NCBI GenBank assembly: GCA_004356265.1
Contig: SMXK01000034.1
Span: forward strand, 1-6,174
DNA from: Bacteroidota bacterium
GTDB lineage: Bacteria; Bacteroidota; Rhodothermia; Rhodothermales; UBA10348
Direction: 5' to 3'
Length of the DNA: 6,174 nucleotides
The notes under the pieces were generated by a model, which saw only the letters and a list, made by a program, of their open reading frames with translations, ran no database searches and was not told where the DNA came from. Each line of letters begins with the position of its first letter. Within the stretch, counting starts at the first letter, position 1. The position numbers were made by a program, and so were the translations under genes. Positions 1 to 4,952 of this stretch are shown one piece after another.

Positions 1-152
1 AGATCTGAGGTCATTAAACCTGGTAGTTCGGATACCTTGAGCTTCCTTCTGTTCCCACGCGGTCCGCAGACCGGAGCGGACTATGAACCGAGGACAACTG
101 CCTTAGCGCGGGCATCGGAGAGGGTTCCGCACGGAGCCCGGGGGACCTGGTA

Positions 153-176
153 ATCCGTTTTTCAATGCGAACGGAT
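153..176. repeat. 7-bp inverted repeat upstream of the zinc-ribbon gene
   Basis: ATCCGTT at 153-159 is matched by AACGGAT at 170-176 with a 10-nt loop. No T-run follows on either strand, so it is unlikely to be an intrinsic terminator. It lies about 20 bp upstream of a candidate extended -10 box and could be an operator or an RNA hairpin; that is inference from position only. Confidence 0.35.
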
Positions 177-193
177 AAACGCATCCCAAGTGG

Positions 194-202
194 TGCTACG
201 AT
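194..202 (+). promoter_or_regulatory. Candidate extended -10 promoter for the 73-aa gene
   Basis: TGCTACGAT reads as an extended -10 (TG, one base, then TACGAT, which matches TATAAT at four of six positions). No good -35 lies 16-18 bp upstream, as is common for extended -10 promoters. Transcription would begin near 209, leaving a leader of roughly 26 nt that carries the GGAG ribosome site. Confidence 0.3.
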
Positions 203-235
203 TCTGGCTACCAAACACATCATCGGAGACATCGC

Positions 236-457
236 ATGAATAAATTAGTCGACGACATTTCAGTCGAAATTCCCTGCGAAAACTGCGGACGCAAATCGGA
301 GAAAACTGTCGGTTGGATTAAGTCGCATGACGAGTTCACCTGCACCTGCGGCACCGTGATAAGTCTCGAGCGTGACGATGTCCTTAAAGCTATCGGGAAC
401 GCCGCCGGGCGGAAGTTCGCCAAGTTCATTAAGGCGGTCAAAAATACAATCAAGTAA
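236..457 (+). CDS. Small zinc-ribbon-like hypothetical protein (73 aa)
   Basis: This is a 73-residue protein with no recognised name. Two cysteine pairs, Cys14-x2-Cys17 and Cys36-x-Cys38, are each followed by Gly (CENCG and CTCG) and are about 20 residues apart, as in small zinc-ribbon proteins. A Trp-Ile-Lys segment lies between them. The last 25 residues are rich in Lys/Arg and predicted helical, which could contact nucleic acid or an acidic partner (inference). The ATG at 236 is chosen because GGAG at 225-228 sits 7 nt upstream. No signal peptide or membrane segment is seen. An antisense ORF overlaps most of it in codon-aligned register; the Cys pattern and ribosome site make this strand the more likely gene. 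The function is unknown. Confidence 0.7.
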   Translation: MNKLVDDISVEIPCENCGRKSEKTVGWIKSHDEFTCTCGTVISLERDDVLKAIGNAAGRKFAKFIKAVKNTIK

Positions 458-520
458 CGACGTCAGCTCGCTTGCATCGGCGCCTATCGTGACCGTCCAT
501 TTGGGTTGTGTCTCAGGCAT
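260..520 (-). CDS. Possible antisense overlapping small ORF (86 aa)
   Basis: An 86-codon frame starts at the ATG whose complement is 518-520. It is preceded on the minus strand by a near-perfect Shine-Dalgarno, AGGAGG at 535-530, with 9 nt spacing. The predicted protein begins MPETQPKWTVTIGADASEL and has balanced, protein-like composition with an acidic middle. It overlaps the 73-aa zinc-ribbon gene on the opposite strand over 260-457 with codons aligned position for position, a register that often gives plausible shadow frames. It would be divergent from the 81-aa gene at 605, sharing an 84-bp intergenic region. I recognise no domain. Either this is a shadow with a chance ribosome site, or a true overlapping gene. 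Confidence 0.3.
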   Translation of the reverse strand: MPETQPKWTVTIGADASELTSLLDCIFDRLNELGELPPGGVPDSFKDIVTLETYHGAAGAGELVMRLNPTDSFLRFASAVFAGNFD

Positions 521-574
521 GCCGAGCCACCTCCTGATCGCTCCGGACAGTAGGGCAGGGACGGCCCATGTCGC

Positions 575-580
575 TATAAT
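575..580 (+). promoter_or_regulatory. Consensus -10 box TATAAT
   Basis: A perfect TATAAT lies 24 bp upstream of the ATG at 605, so a transcript would start near 587 with a leader under 20 nt. No recognisable -35 is found at 16-18 bp spacing, so promoter activity is uncertain. Confidence 0.3.
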
Positions 581-604
581 CCCTGTCAGACAAGGGCTCC
601 ACAG

Positions 605-850
605 ATGACACAGTCTGATCACGACTGGATTGAATATTGGGCGGTATTTACTGACGCGGGCGGTATTGTCCAGTCAAATGGGTATTATTCTGAGTGGACA
701 GCACGGCAATTCAAGCGTGTCATGGAGCAAAAACTGAAGGCGGTAGGAATTCACGACGCCAAGCTTTGGATTAAGCATGGCTACTATGATGGGATGGTTG
801 ACCCGAATCACCGCCAAAACATGAACGAGTGGGAATTGCCGCCAGCCTGA
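605..850 (+). CDS. Hypothetical protein (81 aa)
   Basis: This 81-residue, apparently cytoplasmic protein is rich in aromatic residues (Trp, Tyr, Phe) and has no Cys, no signal peptide and no membrane segment. The N-terminal half reads like a beta-rich strand pair (WIEYWAVFTDAGGIVQ). A helix with many Lys/Arg/Gln follows (about residues 31-46), then a second aromatic stretch including KLWIKHGYYDG. The ATG at 605 is supported by AAGGG at 592-596 (8 nt spacing) and a TATAAT at 575-580. I do not recognise a family. Its small size and its setting in gene-poor DNA between another small ORF and a tRNA-side repeat cluster fit an accessory gene. No function is proposed. Confidence 0.6.
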   Translation: MTQSDHDWIEYWAVFTDAGGIVQSNGYYSEWTARQFKRVMEQKLKAVGIHDAKLWIKHGYYDGMVDPNHRQNMNEWELPPA

Positions 851-1131
851 TAGTCGCATTGAATGATCATTCGTCTGACGGCGCTGATTACAACGAAACG
901 AATTGTTCACTCGTGCGAGACCTTATTCTCACTTTGCCTCGCGTCAAGGTTGCCTATTGGTGCGAGCGCGGTTACGCATCGGACACGAAATAGTCGGCTA
1001 TTCCAAATGTCTGGAGGAAGAAAGCAGACATTGGGGTTTTGTCAGTTTTGGCAGTGAGTGGTCTGCCCATTTGAAAGCACGTTTTAGCGCAGATTTAGCG
1101 TGAATTGCTACCCACAGTGCTACCCAAAGAC
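851..1131. other. Intergenic stretch with no clear gene, left of tRNA-side repeats
   Basis: These 281 bases carry only short, mutually overlapping plus-strand frames (863-1057 and 903-1103) without good ribosome sites or recognisable motifs. Visible structure is a 12-bp perfect palindrome, GAATGATCATTC at 861-872, ten bases after the 81-aa gene's stop, and two copies of TGCTACCCA at 1106-1126. The lack of a gene fits decayed DNA at the edge of an inserted element, but no integrase or transposase remnant can be read in any frame. Confidence 0.4.
1106..1126. repeat. Paired 9-bp direct repeats TGCTACCCA
   Basis: TGCTACCCA occurs at 1106-1114 and again at 1118-1126, a 12-bp start-to-start period, about 50 bp from the 3' end of the tRNA gene. 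A weaker third match (GTTACCCC) lies at 1138-1145. Short, helically phased repeats beside a tRNA 3' end resemble arm-type binding sites of tyrosine integrases. That role is inferred from position and spacing; no integrase is in the window. Confidence 0.4.
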
Positions 1132-1169
1132 CAAAGGGTTACCCCAGAAATAAGGTAACCCTTTGTTTT
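1132..1169 (+). terminator. 12-bp perfect hairpin, intrinsic terminator-like
   Basis: The arm at 1132-1143 (CAAAGGGTTACC) pairs perfectly with 1154-1165 across a 10-nt loop, and TTTT follows at 1166-1169 on the plus strand. The T-run makes it a terminator for plus-strand transcription arriving from the 605-850 side. On the minus strand the hairpin starts 7 nt past the encoded CCA of the tRNA but has only a poor T-run, so it may act there as a 3' processing or weak termination structure. Confidence 0.6.
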
Positions 1170-1172
1170 ATA

Positions 1173-1249
1173 TGGCGCGCCCGGACGGATTCGAACCGCC
1201 GACCACTTGGTTCGAAGCCAAGTACTCTATCCAGCTGAGCTACGGGCGC
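1173..1249 (-). tRNA. tRNA-Arg, anticodon UCG
   Basis: The minus strand folds as a full 77-nt cloverleaf. The acceptor stem is GCGCCCG/CGGGCGC, and the D arm is GCTC/GAGT with one G-U pair at its end. The anticodon stem is CTTGG/CCAAG around loop CTTCGAA, giving anticodon UCG, which reads the Arg codon CGA. The T arm GGCGG/CCGTC carries the canonical TTCGAAT loop with one G-U pair. The 3' CCA is encoded at 1175-1173. The gene is divergent from the SDR gene at 1382. Its 3' end faces the repeat and hairpin cluster at 1106-1169, and tRNA 3' ends are classic integration sites. Confidence 0.96.
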
Positions 1250-1266
1250 TTTGTGCCGAGCTGCGA

Positions 1267-1272
1267 ATTCTA
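1267..1272 (-). promoter_or_regulatory. Candidate -10 box for the tRNA gene
   Basis: On the minus strand TAGAAT (five of six matches to TATAAT) lies 17 bp before the mature tRNA 5' end, placing the start site near 1260 and a leader of about 11 nt for RNase P to remove. A GC-rich stretch follows the box, as in stringently controlled tRNA promoters. The region 17-18 bp upstream has no strong -35 match. Confidence 0.45.
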
Positions 1273-1309
1273 CCCGCTTTTGATGCCGTATCCGCATCTT
1301 TTCCGCAGC

Positions 1310-1324
1310 TTTTCTTCAAGAAAA
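1310..1324. repeat. 15-bp palindrome in the tRNA/SDR divergent region
   Basis: TTTTCTT, a central C, then AAGAAAA form a perfect inverted repeat with 7-bp arms between the divergent tRNA and SDR genes. The one-base centre makes an RNA hairpin unlikely, so a dimeric repressor site is the more natural reading (inference). It is A/T-rich and could be chance. Confidence 0.3.
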
Positions 1325-1381
1325 TGTGCCTGGCTGCCATTACCGTAAACCTCTCTGTAACAGTGCACTTTGGTGTAATTC

Positions 1382-2365
1382 ATGAATTCCAGATCGACAG
1401 TTCGTTTGTATATTGGCGCTTTTTTTCTGTTAGTCCTGCAACTATTCATATCCTCCGCGATTGCTGCGGAGTCTCCGGCTCAGAAGGCCGTACTCGTCAC
1501 CGGGGCCAGCACGGGCATCGGGCGAAATATCGCTGAGAGGCTGGCGTCTGAGGGTTATTTTGTCTATGCCGGCGCCAGAAAAGTTAAGGATATCGAGGCA
1601 CTAAGTGCGATCGAGAATATTCAGGGTGTTCGTCTGGATGTGACAATTCAGGCCGATATCGACGCAGCAGTCGAAACGATCAGTTCTGGCAGGCTCGGTT
1701 TGTATGGCATCGTCAACAATGCCGGTGTCGGGGTGATGGGGTTATTGGCTGAGACTGACGAGTCCGAACTCGACTTCGTGTTTGACGTCAATGTTTATGG
1801 GCCGTACCGAATCGTCAAGGCCTTCGCGCCTATGATTGTCGATTCAAAGGGCCGCATCAGCAATATTAGTTCGATGGCCGGAATAACCTCACCGCCGACT
1901 TATGGCGTCTACAGTATGAGCAAACATGCCCTCGAATCGTTTACTGATTCATTGGCGTTTGAGATGGGAACCGTTGGCGTTCGCGTCAGTGTTGTCGAAC
2001 CGGGACCTTACAATTCCAAAGGCGTCGAATCGATGTGCAAACGACGCAGGGAAAAGGGCTATGACCCGACGGGCTCTCTCCTTCCGGAGCTGGCCAAAGA
2101 ACTTGCAGCCGTCTGTACTGGTGACACCAACTATCAATATCCAGAGCCGGATGCAGTTGCCGATGCGGTATTACACGCCCTCTCTTCTGAGCATCCTAAC
2201 GAACGGTATCTTGCAGTGACTGACCAACGCCATGTTGAGGCGATGATCCGCGATATTCTTAAAAACCTAGTTGAAGTGAATAGCAATGGCCACTCGTTCG
2301 GCTTTAGCCGCAATGAGTTGGTTACAATGCTTGATGAGGTGCTGCCAGCAGCCGAAGGCGACTAG
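1382..2365 (+). CDS. Exported short-chain dehydrogenase/reductase (SDR)
   Basis: This is a 327-residue NAD(P)-dependent oxidoreductase of the classical SDR family, substrate unknown. Residues 8-29 form a hydrophobic segment ending SSAIAA, a Sec-type signal peptide or N-terminal anchor, which is unusual because most SDRs are cytoplasmic. The Rossmann core is complete: TGASTGIG at 40-47, LDVT at 85-88, NNAG at 112-115, the structural Asn near 137, catalytic Ser163/164, Tyr177 and Lys181 (YSMSK), and EPGP at 206-209. About 60 residues follow the core, longer than a minimal SDR. The ATG at 1382 has only a weak GGTG six bases upstream, but it is the first start in frame and the next Met is residue 119, inside the fold. 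The gene converges with the AKR gene, stop to stop, across 33 bp with no visible terminator. The call is firm for family; the cellular location is inferred. Confidence 0.93.
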   Translation: MNSRSTVRLYIGAFFLLVLQLFISSAIAAESPAQKAVLVTGASTGIGRNIAERLASEGYFVYAGARKVKDIEALSAIENIQGVRLDVTIQADIDAAVETISSGRLGLYGIVNNAGVGVMGLLAETDESELDFVFDVNVYGPYRIVKAFAPMIVDSKGRISNISSMAGITSPPTYGVYSMSKHALESFTDSLAFEMGTVGVRVSVVEPGPYNSKGVESMCKRRREKGYDPTGSLLPELAKELAAVCTGDTNYQYPEPDAVADAVLHALSSEHPNERYLAVTDQRHVEAMIRDILKNLVEVNSNGHSFGFSRNELVTMLDEVLPAAEGD

Positions 2366-2398
2366 GTCACCTGGGTTGCAGACTTTCGGAGCTCGCTT

Positions 2399-3316
2399 TC
2401 ACACCTGATCGATAACCGCAGCCATCCGTTTCCTTTCGGCATCACTCGGCATGCGGCCGAAGGCTGCCTGGGCATTTTCTGCCATGTGGGCAGGATTGCT
2501 GGTTTCAGTAAGAACACAGGTGACGGCAGGGTTGGGAAGGATGTACTTGAGAGAAAACTGTGCCCAGGTGTCGCAGCCGAAATCGGCGGCCCATTCGGGT
2601 ACAGGACGTTGCCCTAGCTTGTTAAAATAATCGCCGTTCATGAATGGTCGGTTTATGAGTACCGCTACTCCTTTATCCTGGAACATCGGCAGCATGCGAG
2701 CTTCCGCGCCACGCTCGGTGATCGAGTAATTGATTTGTACGAAGTCCGGCTTTTCTCGTTTTAGAAAACTCTCAAGCTGCTCATAGAGGCGGTCGTTCGA
2801 TACGGTCACGCCGATGTAACGTGCCTGACCTGATGCTTGCCAGTCCTTGAGATTCGGCCACTGTGTATCAAGGTCAGTGAGGCTGAAAACCTGCACCAGA
2901 TCCAAAGTCTCTCTCTGATACAAGCGCTGCGTCTCGTGAAACTGCTTGATGCCCGCGTCCTTGCCAGTCTGATCGATCTTGCTGGTTATAAACAGGGCTT
3001 CATGTAAGTCTGGTTCGTTAATTACCCTACCGAAGGCTTCATCGTTGGCCGCGTTTCTTGGCCAGGTGTCCACCACACTGCCGCCGTTGGCAACGAGCGT
3101 TCTCAGTACTTCGGTGACGTGGTCCGTGCCTCTTTCGGCAATCTGCGATACCGGCTTGCTTGATCCGAGGCCGATGATCGGGAGTGACTCGTTAGTGCCC
3201 GGAATCCGGCGAGTGGGCATTTGTTCCTGGGCGAACGAGCGGCCGGGAGCCAGACCGTAAAGCCCCAGCAAGGACACTGATGCGAGGAAGTTGCGGCGGG
3301 TGGTTGTGTTTGTCAT
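2399..3316 (-). CDS. Tat-type aldo/keto reductase-fold protein, degenerate active site
   Basis: This 305-residue protein of the aldo/keto reductase superfamily has an N-terminal Tat signal. TRRNFL at 6-11 is followed by a hydrophobic stretch and a likely cut after SFA near residue 29. The barrel begins with LPIIGLGSSK (45-54) and shows the family's order of motifs: VVDTW at 81-85, ITSK at 110-113, LDLVQV at 138-143, YIGVTV at 167-172, FVQINYS at 192-198 and SNPAHMAEN at 273-281. Catalytic Asp83 and Lys113 are present. The usual Tyr five residues after the Asp is Asn88, and the usual His after DLVQV is Phe144. Loss of both suggests altered chemistry or a non-enzymatic role. The start is preceded by a weak AAAGAG. 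Downstream it converges with the SDR gene; upstream lies the REP element. Family call firm, activity doubtful. Confidence 0.92.
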   Translation of the reverse strand: MTNTTTRRNFLASVSLLGLYGLAPGRSFAQEQMPTRRIPGTNESLPIIGLGSSKPVSQIAERGTDHVTEVLRTLVANGGSVVDTWPRNAANDEAFGRVINEPDLHEALFITSKIDQTGKDAGIKQFHETQRLYQRETLDLVQVFSLTDLDTQWPNLKDWQASGQARYIGVTVSNDRLYEQLESFLKREKPDFVQINYSITERGAEARMLPMFQDKGVAVLINRPFMNGDYFNKLGQRPVPEWAADFGCDTWAQFSLKYILPNPAVTCVLTETSNPAHMAENAQAAFGRMPSDAERKRMAAVIDQV

Positions 3317-3368
3317 GGGGCTGCGCTCTTTGTTGGTGGTCAGGCATCCCGAATAGCAGAAAATAATT

Positions 3369-3538
3369 GTAGGAGCCCGCCGTACGATAGATACACTCTC
3401 TGGATCCTCGTGATTATCCGTCTATCGGCACGGGCGATTCGTCTGCAATGACGAACAAGCATGCTGGTGATCGGCGTAGATTGATATTTAGTGCCTACGG
3501 CCGAGAATAGCAAACTCGCCCGCTGGACGGGCTCCTAC
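3369..3538. repeat. REP pair in inverted orientation (REPIN/BIME-like element)
   Basis: GTAGGAGCCCG at 3369-3379 is matched by its exact reverse complement at 3528-3538, so the 170-bp unit is bounded by an 11-bp inverted repeat. The right unit is a textbook REP: GCCCG at 3518-3522, a 5-nt loop, then CGGGC at 3528-3532. The left unit is an expanded version: GCCCG at 3375-3379 with CGGGC at 3431-3435, and inside it CGATAGA at 3385-3391 with TCTATCG at 3421-3427. A further hairpin, TTCGTC at 3438-3443 with GACGAA at 3450-3455, lies between the units. Such elements are normally mobilised by RAYT transposases encoded elsewhere. The right unit sits about 35 bp past the esterase stop and could stabilise or end that transcript. 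Confidence 0.65.
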
Positions 3539-3571
3539 GGATTCATTGCGAATGTTTGTCAGTGAGGGAGA

Positions 3572-4330
3572 TTAACAAGTCTCGGCTTTTACTTCATAGA
3601 AGAAACTCAGGACGTCATCGATTAGCGGTTTCCAGTTGCTCCAGTTGTGCCCTTTGCGAACTTCTATGTACTCCATCGGATAGCCTTTACTCTTAAGTAC
3701 ATCTCTCAACTTCCGTGTCGCTCGCGTGTTGTCATTCGGTTTTCCTGTACTTAAAAAAATCCTTAGCGGCAGAAGCGGCATATCCTCGTACGCCGCCAGC
3801 AATTTTGGCACCGGGTGGTATGCTGGTGATTGCATTCCAATACCGGAAAACGTATCGAATCCAAATAAGCCGAAGCATGCCGAGTTCAGGCCACCGAATG
3901 ACAGTCCCAGTACGGAGCGCTTTTCACGATTTCGTGCAACCGGGTATTGGTTTTCAATCTCCGGGATCAGTTCATCACGATAGAATTCAAAGTAATCCCT
4001 GTTGCAAAAAAACTGGGCGTTGCGACGATTACTACTCAGCTTGTCGGGATTACGCGCATCAACAAAAACGACGACGACGGGTTCGATTTTTCCGGAATCT
4101 ATTAGCCGGTTCAGTACACGCGGCACTCTTCCTTGTTTTATATAGGACTGGCCGTCAACTACGTAGAGAACTGCCAGGCCTATATGTGATTCGTAGCCCT
4201 CCGGTAGATAGACACGATACTGGAGGTCATAGCTCAGGATGTCACTGGCGATTCTCTGGTTGCCGGTCAGTGTTCCATCAGCGTAGGCGGTGGCCGTTGT
4301 TAGTAGCACTATTGCGACGAAGATCTTCAT
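3572..4330 (-). CDS. Secreted alpha/beta-hydrolase (esterase D/Fes-like)
   Basis: This serine hydrolase belongs to the putative-esterase group that includes esterase D and enterochelin esterase-type proteins; its substrate is unknown. From the ATG at 4330 it has 252 residues and a clean Sec signal peptide (MKIFVAIVLLTTATAYA, cut before Asp-Gly), pointing to the periplasm or outside. The frame extends upstream to an ATG at 4357 and a GTG at 4366, giving up to 264 residues; no start has a good Shine-Dalgarno, so the start is uncertain. Numbered from 4330, the nucleophile elbow is GLSFGG with Ser144, the likely acid is Asp200 (STGKPND) and the base is His228 (KGHNW). LYVVDGQ near 55-61 is the oxyanion-side strand typical of the family. 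The gene follows mpg almost directly, as last gene of the operon, with a REP hairpin just beyond its stop. Confidence 0.88.
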   Translation of the reverse strand: MKIFVAIVLLTTATAYADGTLTGNQRIASDILSYDLQYRVYLPEGYESHIGLAVLYVVDGQSYIKQGRVPRVLNRLIDSGKIEPVVVVFVDARNPDKLSSNRRNAQFFCNRDYFEFYRDELIPEIENQYPVARNREKRSVLGLSFGGLNSACFGLFGFDTFSGIGMQSPAYHPVPKLLAAYEDMPLLPLRIFLSTGKPNDNTRATRKLRDVLKSKGYPMEYIEVRKGHNWSNWKPLIDDVLSFFYEVKAETC

Positions 4331-4370
4331 CTTCTTTTCGAGCAAGACTTTCCGCATTGGTTCCACACCA

Positions 4371-4952
4371 TCATGCGGATGACTTCAATATGAACCGGTA
4401 CGGTCTCTTCGCGTCTTCTTCCGCATAGCCGATACCGACACGTGGGCCAGCAATAATGCCGGTGTCGGCAATCTCACCGCCGTGGTCTTCTATCCAGATG
4501 CGCTTACCTGACAGGCTCGCACCGGAATCGCTGGTCCTTATGCCAAGTGCCCGCGCGAATGAGCCAGGGCCACCGAGCAGATTCCTGTCTACACCTGCTT
4601 TGTTGCGACGGTCGAGCATTTTCGGCGTGCCGGTCAGCGGTTTTCCCGCACGAATCAAGATGGCATGCGGTACGCCGGCCCTATTCGTCACGACGTTAAA
4701 CAGATGATGAATTCCATAGCACAGGTAGACATATGCGGTTCCACCCGTGCCGTAAATCGGCTCGGTTCGTTTGGTTCTTCTATCACCGTAGGCATGGCTC
4801 GCCTTATCGGTAATGCCGGCGTAGGCCTCTGTCTCGGTGATCCGTGCTGTGGTCAGCTTGCCATCGATTCGCGTGCAAACCACCTTACCCAAAAGCTCCC
4901 GTGCGATGTCGACAACGTCATCTTGCAAATAGAATGGTTGCGCTAACTTCAC
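4371..4952 (-). CDS. mpg: 3-methyladenine DNA glycosylase (AAG/MPG family)
   Basis: This is a monofunctional base-excision repair glycosylase that removes alkylated purines such as 3-methyladenine from DNA, leaving an abasic site. It is a cytoplasmic, DNA-binding protein of 193 residues, normal for the bacterial family. Conserved blocks appear in order: ARELLGK (17-23), TETEAYAG (39-46), DKASHAYG (49-56), GTAYVYLCYGIHHLFN (71-86), ILIRAGKP (98-105), LLGGPGSFARALGI (125-138), GPRVGI (169-174) and the PYRF end. By comparison with human AAG, Glu42 is the water-activating residue, Tyr44, His53 and Tyr76 line the base pocket, and Asn86 and Arg101 also match. The start is GTG at 4952. It overlaps the stop of the upstream deacylase gene as GTGA, with AGGA just upstream, implying translational coupling. 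The esterase frame begins within a few bases of its stop. Confidence 0.95.
   Translation of the reverse strand: MKLAQPFYLQDDVVDIARELLGKVVCTRIDGKLTTARITETEAYAGITDKASHAYGDRRTKRTEPIYGTGGTAYVYLCYGIHHLFNVVTNRAGVPHAILIRAGKPLTGTPKMLDRRNKAGVDRNLLGGPGSFARALGIRTSDSGASLSGKRIWIEDHGGEIADTGIIAGPRVGIGYAEEDAKRPYRFILKSSA

Larger units (their letters stand above)
1..235. other. Gene-poor 5' flank; structured, no convincing gene
   Basis: No confident gene is seen. A plus-strand frame is open from the window edge to a TAA at 151-153, but its 50 codons resemble no family and could be chance. The stretch can be drawn as an extended imperfect hairpin. GGTC near 11-14 faces GACC near 144-147, TTCGGATACC faces GGCATCGGA, and CGGTC-CGCA-GACCG near 60-74 forms the tip. 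That shape recalls 6S-like RNAs, but I cannot match conserved 6S sequence and the neighbour genes do not fit. A minus-strand 72-codon frame here lacks a ribosome site and is rejected. ACCTGGTA occurs twice, near 19 and near 145, in the same orientation. Confidence 0.3.

Noticed and set aside
14..232. 72-codon minus-strand ORF
   Set aside because: It has no Shine-Dalgarno, a low-information Arg/Ser/Pro-rich product and no recognised motif.
521..622. Upstream extension of the antisense ORF to an ATG at 622
   Set aside because: The AGGAGG at 535-530 fits the internal ATG at 520, and the extension runs into the start of the 81-aa gene with no ribosome site of its own.
863..1103. Two overlapping plus-strand ORFs (64 and 66 codons)
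   Set aside because: They overlap in different frames, lack ribosome sites and show no domain or integrase motif.
1163..1536. Plus-strand ORFs crossing the tRNA and the SDR start
   Set aside because: They run antisense through a well-formed tRNA or out of frame into the SDR gene, so they are chance frames.
2366..2398. Shared terminator between the convergent SDR and AKR genes
   Set aside because: The 33 bases have no inverted repeat with a T-run on either strand.
3369..3538. Autonomous insertion sequence or CRISPR array
   Set aside because: No transposase frame and no target duplication are seen at the ends, and there are no regularly spaced direct repeats; a REP pair explains the structure better.
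3715..4428. 237-codon plus-strand ORF
   Set aside because: It lies opposite the esterase gene, which has a signal peptide and a full catalytic triad. The plus-strand product is Arg/Ser/His-rich with no recognisable motif.
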